A DNA stretch of 5,123 nt, from the NCBI GenBank assembly GCA_015522395.1, contig WAMH01000181.1:1-5123 (forward strand). The letters are read 5' to 3'. The position numbers and the translations under genes were made by a program. This DNA is from Thermococcus sp. Its GTDB lineage: Archaea; Methanobacteriota_B; Thermococci; Thermococcales; Thermococcaceae. Every line of letters begins with the position of its first letter. Within the stretch, counting starts at the first letter, position 1. Below the pieces are notes generated by a model. It saw nothing but the letters and a program-made list of their open reading frames with translations, made no database searches and was not told the origin of the DNA. This document shows, piece by piece, positions 1 to 4,996 of this stretch.

Positions 1-312
1 ACCTATGGTGAAGGGGGACTATCCCTAGCACTACTTGAGGTTATGAGCATTGGAAAGCCCATCGTCGCCAGTAAAATCGGAGGAATTCCTGAGGCTATAA
101 GACACCCGTTAGAGGGGATTTTAGTTCAGAATGAAAAGAAAGAAATAGCAGATGCTCTTCTATTCTTACTGAAGAATCCCAAAATCAGAAGGAAAATGCG
201 CGTGATATCAAGACGCGCAGTTGCTAAGAGATTCTCATGGGAGAGAACTGCTACCAAGCTCGTTCAATTTCTAAAGATGACAACGAGGACCACGGTAAGT
301 AAGGATAAGTAA
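1..312 (+). CDS. GT4-type glycosyltransferase, C-terminal fragment (5' end outside window)
   Basis: The frame is open from the first base, giving 103 residues before the TAA at 310-312; the N-terminal Rossmann domain and the start lie off the left edge. The visible part is the end of the C-terminal, nucleotide-sugar-binding domain of GT-B fold enzymes. Residues 3-16 read GEGGLSLALLEVMS, followed by GKPIVASKIGGIPE (18-31), the usual acidic-motif and GG(I/V)PE blocks of the family. Glu4 and Glu13 are nine apart, one more than the classic E-x7-E, as in 'EGG' members. A helical K/R-rich tail ends with FSWERTATKLVQFLK. Family knowledge: such enzymes add a sugar from a nucleotide-sugar donor, often on the cytoplasmic face during glycan assembly. 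Donor and acceptor cannot be read from this. An ATG at 43 is internal, since conserved motif residues precede it. About 45% G+C, lower than aglB. The gene overlaps the convergent flippase by 49 bases. Confidence 0.9.
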   Translation, partial: TYGEGGLSLALLEVMSIGKPIVASKIGGIPEAIRHPLEGILVQNEKKEIADALLFLLKNPKIRRKMRVISRRAVAKRFSWERTATKLVQFLKMTTRTTVSKDK

Positions 313-1475
313 CTCCCCATCCACCCCCACCCCACACCCTCAATCCCGAACCTCGGAACGAGCAGATAACTCAACCCCAGAAACAACGCAGCCTTCGTCA
401 CGTTGATCGCAACGACCTCCTTCACCCTCTTCTGGATGTTCAACACCGTTATCGAGAAGTTCACCAGAACAACAAAGAATCCACCCAAGACCATCAGCTT
501 GAGCAGTCCAAGCCCCCCAACGTACCCTTCCCCAAAGAACCTCAAAACGTAACCACCAAAGAGCCAGACGAAAATCGTTGCGAAGGCCAGATAGATGTAG
601 CTGAAAGCTATCGCCTTCCGCAAGGTTCGCCCCATGTTCGCAAGTCCATGACTGCCCTCAACGAAGAAGGAGGTGTTTATCGCGTTGGGGATGAAGAGTA
701 TCAGGTTCCCGACAGCGAAGGCCATGTAGAAGTAGGCTGCCTCCTCCCTTCCGAGCATGCCCAACACGAGGGTTGGCATAAGGTAGTTCGAGGCACTGCT
801 GGCTATTCCGGCTATGTAATTCCCTAGAGAGAATCTGAAAGCATCCCTGAGAAACTCGCGATCGAGATGAGGCACGACCCAGCCAGAGAAGATCACTGCA
901 TAGGCTAATCCAAGTAAAAGGCCGAGGCCGAAGGATGATACTATCCCCAGCGCCCCGAGAGCGGTTAAAACGAACAGAAAAACAAACCTCGCCGAGAAGA
1001 GAAGGCTCTGGATGAAGCTGTGCTCGGCTTTCCTCCTAGCTATGGCATAGGTCGAGAGGACATTGTAGGCAGTACCAACAACCGAGAAGGTCACAAAAAC
1101 AACAAGGAACAGGGAGGGCTTCAGGCCGCTGAAGGACCTCATGGTCACCATGAGCAGGCCGTAGGAGAGGGAAAAAACCAAGCTTGCAATAGATGTTACA
1201 AAGAGGGCTGTACCTGCAGCTCTCTCGTGGTATTCCGGATAAAAGCGAATCAGCGCGTAGTTCATGCCGAGCATAGAGAGCTGGAATGTCAGGTTGAGGG
1301 CAGAGACAACAGCAGAGGCAATCCCAACATCTCCAGCCGGATATAGTCTCGCCGCCACGGCCCAGAAGATGAAACCGGCAAGTGCAGTGGAAAGCGATGA
1401 GAGCGAGATGTAGATGGAGTTCCTATAGAGGGGGCTTCTGAGGTTCCTGAGCTCCCGCTTTATGATTCCTCGCAT
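264..1475 (-). CDS. MOP-superfamily polysaccharide/oligosaccharide flippase (Wzx-like)
   Basis: A 403-residue, highly hydrophobic protein predicted to have about 12 membrane segments. A short basic N-terminus (MRGIIKRELRNLRSPLYRNS) leads into helix 1 (about 20-41). Then come RLYPAGDVGIASAV (43-56) and an ALIRFYPEYHE loop (74-84), the layout typical of polysaccharide biosynthesis/MATE-like exporters. A basic loop ARRKAEHSF lies near 146-154 and the last helix (about 388-401) ends in IFRN. Family role: flipping lipid-linked glycans across the membrane; substrate unknown. The reading frame extends 19 codons upstream to 1532, but I chose the ATG at 1475. GGAGGT lies just before it, and a TATA box at about 1507-1514 would put transcription start near 1485, making the longer form untranslatable from this promoter. 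The length is slightly below many family members (about 420-480), but no truncation is evident. Its 3' end overlaps the convergent glycosyltransferase by 49 bases. Neighbouring aglB supports a role in N-glycan export. Confidence 0.88.
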   Translation of the reverse strand: MRGIIKRELRNLRSPLYRNSIYISLSSLSTALAGFIFWAVAARLYPAGDVGIASAVVSALNLTFQLSMLGMNYALIRFYPEYHERAAGTALFVTSIASLVFSLSYGLLMVTMRSFSGLKPSLFLVVFVTFSVVGTAYNVLSTYAIARRKAEHSFIQSLLFSARFVFLFVLTALGALGIVSSFGLGLLLGLAYAVIFSGWVVPHLDREFLRDAFRFSLGNYIAGIASSASNYLMPTLVLGMLGREEAAYFYMAFAVGNLILFIPNAINTSFFVEGSHGLANMGRTLRKAIAFSYIYLAFATIFVWLFGGYVLRFFGEGYVGGLGLLKLMVLGGFFVVLVNFSITVLNIQKRVKEVVAINVTKAALFLGLSYLLVPRFGIEGVGWGWMGSYLSLLTVVLVVIFRN

Positions 1476-1481
1476 TGCCTG

Positions 1482-1488
1482 ACCTCCC
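1482..1488 (-). promoter_or_regulatory. Shine-Dalgarno site of the flippase gene (decides the start)
   Basis: On the minus strand the bases before the ATG at 1475 read GGGAGGTCAGGCA. GGAGGT is a near-perfect complement to the archaeal 16S rRNA 3' tail and is spaced 6 bases from the ATG. This favours the 403-residue start over the upstream in-frame start at 1532. Confidence 0.8.
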
Positions 1489-1504
1489 GTATGGTTTGGC
1501 GGGA

Positions 1505-1520
1505 GAATTAAAAAGTTTTC
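1505..1520 (-). promoter_or_regulatory. Archaeal promoter (BRE/TATA) of the flippase gene
   Basis: The minus strand reads GAAAACTTTTTAATTC. This is a purine-rich BRE-like segment followed by a TTTTTAAT TATA box centred near 1510. With the usual 24-27 base offset, transcription would begin near 1485, leaving a leader of about 10 bases that just includes the GGAGGT site. A small stem-loop with arms CTCAG and CTGAG (1545-1549 and 1557-1561, 7-base loop) lies upstream and could be an operator; that part is speculative. Confidence 0.65.
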
Positions 1521-1580
1521 ACCCAGAAACATCGCCTGCCCAGACTCAGAAGAATGCTGAGATTAACTATTGATAGGGAC

Positions 1581-1706
1581 AATTTATATCGCAGCCTTTT
1601 GTAAGTTAAGCCTGCCTACACGTGAGTTCATCTAGTGACCGTGGCACATTAGTGTGTTAAGTCAACTAATTTTTGATATAATTAGCTACTGTTAATAAGT
1701 AGTTTT
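1581..1706 (+). ncRNA. Candidate small RNA unit: TATA-like box, stem-loops, T-run
   Basis: The sequence AATTTATATC (1581-1590) is a good archaeal TATA-like match on the + strand, predicting a start near 1610. Downstream there is no usable reading frame. Three stem-loops follow: CACATTAGTGTG (1645-1656), CTAATT/AATTAG (1666-1671 and 1680-1685, 8-base loop) and CTACT/AGTAG (1686-1690 and 1698-1702, 7-base loop). The last is followed directly by TTTT (1703-1706), like a termination signal. The transcript would be about 95 bases. A TATA-like string in a 37% G+C stretch can occur by chance, so this is only a candidate. Confidence 0.22.
1617..1626 (+). repeat. Half copy of the ACAC-RTGAG motif
   Basis: TACACGTGAG here is identical to 1976-1985, and the wider context GCCTACACGTGAG (1614-1626) resembles GCCTACAGTGAG at 1964-1975. 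The core is the palindrome CACGTG. The right half (TTTT-ACGTRT) of the fuller copies is absent. Confidence 0.4.
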
Positions 1707-1761
1707 ATCCTCATTTCATAAGCTACCCAGGGGGCATAAATTATTGCTGTTGAGTCATTAA

Positions 1762-1790
1762 ATTGACACTCCATACACATATTGACACTC
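1762..1790 (+). repeat. Direct repeat ATTGACACTC x2, 19-base period
   Basis: ATTGACACTC occurs at 1762-1771 and again, exactly, at 1781-1790, separated by CATACACAT. A 19-base spacing is close to two DNA turns, so both copies would face the same side of the helix, as protein-binding half sites often do. No regulator is identified. Confidence 0.6.
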
Positions 1791-1797
1791 AAAAATC

Positions 1798-1829
1798 AAA
1801 GAATTAAGCATCAAAAGAATTAAGCATCA
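1798..1829 (+). repeat. Perfect 16-base tandem duplication
   Basis: AAAGAATTAAGCATCA is present twice with no spacer (1798-1813 and 1814-1829). The exact identity points to a recent slippage duplication or to selection for two adjacent sites. It lies just after the ATTGACACTC pair, in the most A+T-rich part of the gap. Confidence 0.85.
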
Positions 1830-1850
1830 TTTGTGAACAAGTAATATAAC

Positions 1851-1873
1851 ACACGTAAAAAGCTCACGCGTGT
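1851..1873 (-). repeat. Copy of the ACAC-RTGAG-TTTT-ACGTRT motif (minus strand)
   Basis: Read on the minus strand this is ACACGCGTGAG followed by CTTTTTACGTGT. It matches the copies at 1977-1997 and 4804-4823 apart from a GC insertion and a few substitutions. The same bases form an inverted repeat: TAACACACGT (1847-1856) against ACGCGTGTTA (1866-1875), one mismatch, 9-base spacer. Confidence 0.45.
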
Positions 1874-1913
1874 TACGTCATTATTAGTTGGTGTTTGGTT
1901 CTAAGTGCTAGTT

Positions 1914-2020
1914 TCACCGGGAATATAATTAGATTAAAATCCATCTGCGCCTCTATTCCTGTGGCCTACAGTGAGTACACGTGAGGTTTTAACGTATAAT
2001 TTACCACATCATTCCGGTGA
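1914..2020 (+). repeat. Inverted repeat TCACCGGGAAT / ATTCCGGTGA enclosing 86 bases
   Basis: TCACCGGGAAT (1914-1924) is the reverse complement of ATTCCGGTGA (2011-2020) except for one extra G. If transcribed, the arms could close a roughly 107-base structured domain. It encloses one full copy of the repeated ACAC-RTGAG motif. Confidence 0.35.
1976..1997 (+). repeat. Copy of the ACAC-RTGAG-TTTT-ACGTRT motif (plus strand)
   Basis: ACACGTGAG, GTTTT, AACGTAT in succession (1977-1997). It aligns with 4804-4823 at 19 positions with two substitutions or so and one gap. The outer parts ACACGT and ACGTAT are a near-perfect dyad, as expected for a dimeric DNA-binding protein. Confidence 0.5.
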
Positions 2021-2044
2021 TGTTCAATTTTGAAGTGTCATTTT

Positions 2045-2170
2045 ACCCACAAAGTGCAAACTGGGTTCGACGCTCTCATTGCTCTTTGCCCTATTTCCTA
2101 CCCTCCAAGTGTAGTTGCCAAGTTCTCTGCCCAGCTACTTTCTATCACTGTTTCCTACACTCTATGTGTA
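2045..2170 (+). repeat. Three degenerate copies of a 14-base element, 55-57 base period
   Basis: ACCCACAAAGTGCA (2045-2058), ACCCTCCAAGTGTA (2100-2113) and ACACTCTATGTGTA (2157-2170) align without gaps. The second and third extend left to a shared TTTCCTA, so 2094-2113 and 2151-2170 match at 17 of 20 bases. The third copy contains the dyad TACAC-N5-GTGTA. Nothing resembles known Thermococcales CRISPR repeats, and three diverged copies are not a CRISPR array. Confidence 0.4.
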
Positions 2171-2234
2171 TTTTTAGAAACCACCGTAGACGCTTGCATT
2201 AAAAACTGCGCAAAAAGTGGAGATGATTACCATT

Positions 2235-2318
2235 AAAAAGGAAACTGGAATTGCATCGGGCCGTCTAGCTGGTGATATCTTCAATGTGTATTTGTATCCC
2301 TCTAAGATCTCACCGGCT
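2235..2318 (-). terminator. Hairpin and T-run downstream of aglB, candidate terminator
   Basis: AGCTGGTGATATCT (2267-2280) pairs with AGATCTCACCGGCT (2305-2318) across a 24-base spacer: 12 Watson-Crick pairs, one G-U wobble on the + strand and one mismatch in 14, and T2281-A2304 adds another pair. On the minus strand, the direction of aglB, a five-T run (2239-2235) follows about 27 bases later. The hairpin starts 36 bases after the aglB stop codon. Archaeal termination depends mainly on T-runs, so the hairpin may serve instead to protect the mRNA 3' end. Confidence 0.4.
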
Positions 2319-2353
2319 GAGAGAGACATAAACAGAAAGGGAAAGGGAGCACA

Positions 2354-4720
2354 TCACCACTTGGTGTTTCCAAGAACATCCCCTATCCGAAAAACTCCCC
2401 TGTCGAGCACGGTTTTTCCTCCGATGTAGGTGTACCTGACGACGACGCTTCCGTTGAGGTTCCCTGGAAGAACAAACTCACTTTTGCCTCGCACGTTGAA
2501 CCACTTTTTGTAAACCAGCGTCCCGTTGTCGAGGTAGCCGTATACTCCAAGGGCCGTCCCGGTTGAGTTGGTGAACTTCAAAACAACGGAGCCATTCTCA
2601 GTTGTAACGACCACGTTTGGATGAACGAACCTGAAGATCTTCACGAGACCACCATCCGAGTATACGAGCCTGTAATAGCCAGGATAATCATCGGTGAACA
2701 TCAGCCTTGCAAGCATGGTGTTGAAGGCCTTTCCGTTCATTATCACGGCATAGCCGTAGTTGAGGTTGATGTAGGCGTAGACGTCGGCCGTTGAAGGAGA
2801 TGAGAGCTTAACCCGCCCAACGGTTTCGCCGTACTCGACGAACACCTCCTCAGGGACAAGGAGTTTGCCTCCAATGCTAACCCTGACGTCCCAAGCTTTT
2901 CCCGGAACCGCCATGAGGGAGTACGGGCCGTTTGAAAACACCAGCAAACTTCCGGATGAAGTGGCGGGGAGAACGACCAACGCGTAGCCGCCGCGCACCC
3001 CCGCGGTTTGAAGAACGTCGTCGAACTTCATAAGGGTGTCGTAGGAAACTGTGACGTAGTCGATGCCAAGGCTCATCATGGAGGAAGGTTTAACGAGTCC
3101 GAGGTAGTACTTGGCCACCCATCCGCTTGGGCCCCCTTGCGCAACGGGAGCGCGGTGGGAGTAGTAGGTCACCCAGTGCCCGTGATCCCACCAGGTCAGG
3201 ACGACGTCGTTTACGTTTGAGTGTTCTCCAAGGTAAGTCAATGCCTCCTCCCAGTGGGAGTTCATGAACGGCCTCGCCTTCAGGGTTGCGGCTGTTCCCT
3301 GAACGGCCGCCACCGCCGGGACGGATACAATGAGCAGGGCCAGCAGGACCACGAGGGACCGTTTCAGGATCAGAGAACCGTTCAAACGATCCTCGAAATG
3401 AAGGGTCCCCTCGTAGAATGACACCAGCCCGATGCCCGTCATCATGGAGACCGCCGGGGAGGCGATGAAGAGAAACCTAGTCCAGATCAGACCCATAGGC
3501 AGGAGAACGGCGAAGGTGCCGAGCAGGAGAAAATCCTCCAGACGGGGCTTAACGAAGCGGAGGAAAAACAGGGGCACCAAAACACCGACCACACCATAGG
3601 CCTCCCACCAGCTTCCCCAAGTGGTCCTGAGGGTTTCCGCGATGGGGTTCAGAGGAAACAGCTTCCACAGGATGCCCGTCAGAAGGGCGCGGTAATGAAG
3701 GGTCACCGCCACAGCGGCCAGCAGAAAGACCAGGGTCACCGCCACCCGAGACCTCGGGCTTCTGACAAACCTGGCCATCACCAGCAGGGAAACGGTTAGA
3801 ACCACCGCTGAGGGAACGGCGTACTTGAGGAACAGCAGGAGAAAAACATCCTTTATAAGGCCGAAGTGAATCCCGAGTTCCTTCGCAAGGCTCCTGCCAA
3901 CCCAGTGGGTTTCACCCACCATACCGTAGCCCAAAACCCCACCGATCCAGTTGGCCAGCAGAGCCCCAAGCGCCAGGGAAAGGGCCAGGACAGTACCATC
4001 AAGGATGTACTTATCCTTCTTCAAGAGAAAAGCCCCCGCCGATAGGAAGACGGCGTTAGTAAGGAGGATGGCGAAGATGGGATAATATGCCTGCCAGAAG
4101 GCCGCTGCAAAGCCCGCAGAGAGACCGGGGATGAGGTAAAGAAACAGCCGACCGTACCTCCAAGAAGACCTTCTCACGAAGAGGGCGAGGGCGATTCCAA
4201 AGAGGGCAACGCCGTACCAGAAGAGCATGTAGTTGTCGCCGCGATAATAGCCGGCCATGGAGCGGAAGATGTGCCCAAAGCTCACCGCGAGAAAGAACGC
4301 CGACAGGAACGCCTCTTCCTTCCTGTAGAGCTTGAGAACAGAGAAGTACACGAGGATCACCGTCAGGACACCGAAGATAACCGGCGTGAGCCTGAAGGCG
4401 TTGAACAGGGAAACTCCAAAGGGACGGAGCAGCTTGTAAACGTAAGCCGGAGTCATCCAGAGACCGAGGGGATGAAAGGACTTTATCTGAAAGCCCCAGG
4501 GCCCAGTAGCGTAGGTGAAGAAGTTTACCCAACCATGAGTCTGAGCGTACTCTATGTAGGCGAGATGAAAGTAGGGGTCGTAGCCAAGGAGGTACCTGAA
4601 GCGCATTGGGATGAGACGGATGGCGGCCGCGACCAGGGTTATGAAAACCGCGGCGTAGCGTGGCGTTATCAAGTGGTCAACGATCGAGTGAAGGAAGTCA
4701 ACGGTTTCCTCGCGCTTCAT
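2354..4720 (-). CDS. aglB: AglB/STT3-family oligosaccharyltransferase
   Basis: A 788-residue membrane enzyme that transfers a glycan from a lipid carrier to Asn of N-X-S/T sequons on the outer face. A long N-terminal region of about 13 membrane helices (to about 472) precedes an extracytoplasmic C-terminal domain. Visible family motifs: YDPYFH with Asp48 in the first external loop (metal site); RGDNY with Asp162; NPIAE with Glu362 matching the TIxE motif; WTRF with Arg415; the sequon-binding WWDHG (510-514), a WWDxG motif; and DTLM (561-564), matching the DxxM form of the DK/MI motif. The acidic or His residue expected two after Asp162 is Tyr164. The length fits the shorter of the archaeal AglB types, since the long Thermococcales form has over 900 residues. 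I chose the ATG at 4720. An in-frame TTG at 4735 adds five residues but lies upstream of the transcription start implied by the TATA box near 4751. Four sequons crowd the C-terminal domain. The gene is transcribed alone from its own promoter and lies beside glycan assembly genes. Confidence 0.95.
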   Translation of the reverse strand: MKREETVDFLHSIVDHLITPRYAAVFITLVAAAIRLIPMRFRYLLGYDPYFHLAYIEYAQTHGWVNFFTYATGPWGFQIKSFHPLGLWMTPAYVYKLLRPFGVSLFNAFRLTPVIFGVLTVILVYFSVLKLYRKEEAFLSAFFLAVSFGHIFRSMAGYYRGDNYMLFWYGVALFGIALALFVRRSSWRYGRLFLYLIPGLSAGFAAAFWQAYYPIFAILLTNAVFLSAGAFLLKKDKYILDGTVLALSLALGALLANWIGGVLGYGMVGETHWVGRSLAKELGIHFGLIKDVFLLLFLKYAVPSAVVLTVSLLVMARFVRSPRSRVAVTLVFLLAAVAVTLHYRALLTGILWKLFPLNPIAETLRTTWGSWWEAYGVVGVLVPLFFLRFVKPRLEDFLLLGTFAVLLPMGLIWTRFLFIASPAVSMMTGIGLVSFYEGTLHFEDRLNGSLILKRSLVVLLALLIVSVPAVAAVQGTAATLKARPFMNSHWEEALTYLGEHSNVNDVVLTWWDHGHWVTYYSHRAPVAQGGPSGWVAKYYLGLVKPSSMMSLGIDYVTVSYDTLMKFDDVLQTAGVRGGYALVVLPATSSGSLLVFSNGPYSLMAVPGKAWDVRVSIGGKLLVPEEVFVEYGETVGRVKLSSPSTADVYAYINLNYGYAVIMNGKAFNTMLARLMFTDDYPGYYRLVYSDGGLVKIFRFVHPNVVVTTENGSVVLKFTNSTGTALGVYGYLDNGTLVYKKWFNVRGKSEFVLPGNLNGSVVVRYTYIGGKTVLDRGVFRIGDVLGNTKW

Positions 4721-4746
4721 GGCAACCGTTATCAAATCACAACCAT

Positions 4747-4762
4747 GATTTTAAGTTTTTTC
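4747..4762 (-). promoter_or_regulatory. Archaeal promoter (BRE/TATA) of aglB
   Basis: The minus strand reads GAAAAAACTTAAAATC, an A-rich BRE-like segment and a CTTAAAAT TATA box centred near 4751. The predicted transcription start is about 4726, giving a leader of about 6 bases before the ATG at 4720. No good ribosome-binding site precedes that ATG, consistent with nearly leaderless translation. Confidence 0.6.
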
Positions 4763-4803
4763 TTCTCCCCTCTATTGTTAAAGTAGATCAAACCCTGAAA
4801 CTA

Positions 4804-4823
4804 ACACATGAGTTTTCACGTAT
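4804..4823 (+). repeat. Copy of the ACAC-RTGAG-TTTT-ACGTRT motif upstream of aglB
   Basis: ACACATGA, GTTTT, CACGTAT in succession, nearly the same as 1977-1997 in the other gap. It sits about 50 bases upstream of the aglB TATA box, a plausible place for an activator site. The protein that would bind is unknown. Confidence 0.5.
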
Positions 4824-4850
4824 CCTCCCATCGAACAGAGGTTGTCTTAA

Positions 4851-4880
4851 ATGCCAGATTAACCCACGCATGCCAGATAA
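4851..4880 (+). repeat. Direct repeat ATGCCAGAT x2, 19-base period, upstream of aglB
   Basis: ATGCCAGATTAA (4851-4862) and ATGCCAGATAA (4870-4880) share an exact 9-base core with a 19-base period, the same period as the ATTGACACTC pair at 1762-1790. The rest of the gap 4763-4996 shows no gene: the frames seen there have atypical composition and overlap aglB or its upstream neighbour. Confidence 0.45.
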
Positions 4881-4996
4881 CTCCTCGAAAACGAACCAAG
4901 ACAAAGGACAGAACTGTAGGAATTCTAAAGAACGAACTCGAAGAGCACAGAAATAGATTCTAAACCAGCAACGAGTCCTTGAGAACCCCGAGAGTA

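Larger units (their letters stand above)
1533..2353. other. Long A+T-rich gap without a convincing gene, rich in short repeats
   Basis: This stretch of over 800 bases separates the flippase promoter from the aglB stop codon. By hand count 300 of 780 bases in 1561-2340 are G or C (about 38%), with a low of about 31% in 1681-1860. No reading frame of family-like character was found on either strand; the longest (2030-2236, +) is 68 codons and unrecognised. The gap holds tandem and direct repeats, several stem-loops, a + strand TATA-like site and copies of a motif that also occurs upstream of aglB. It could be a scar of a decayed mobile element, a regulatory region or host of a small RNA gene. 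The sequence alone does not decide. Confidence 0.7.

Noticed and set aside
1020..1346. A 108-codon + strand frame inside the flippase gene
   Set aside because: Antisense shadow of a clear gene, with low-complexity polar composition and no family motif.
1476..1532. Longer flippase start at 1532 with 19 extra residues
   Set aside because: The TATA box and the GGAGGT site lie inside this extension, and the strong ribosome-binding site fits the ATG at 1475.
2058..2080. tRNA-like T-arm (GGGTTCGA)
   Set aside because: The flanking bases do not form a five-pair T-stem, and no acceptor or anticodon arms are in place.
2045..2170. CRISPR array
   Set aside because: Only three strongly diverged short copies, without dyad-conserved repeats of 25-37 bases.
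2221..2320. Box C/D guide RNA (GATGATT, GTGATAT, CTGA)
   Set aside because: The boxes are degenerate, and the same bases are better explained by the 14-position stem at 2267-2318.
4056..4532. A 158-codon minus-strand frame overlapping aglB in another frame
   Set aside because: Out-of-frame shadow of aglB, with leucine- and arginine-heavy random-looking composition.
4721..4735. TTG start at 4735 for aglB
   Set aside because: It lies upstream of the transcription start implied by the TATA box near 4751, and the ATG at 4720 is a better start codon.
4271..4786. A 171-codon + strand frame opposite aglB
   Set aside because: Antisense shadow of G+C-rich coding DNA; the minus-strand frame carries the STT3 motifs.
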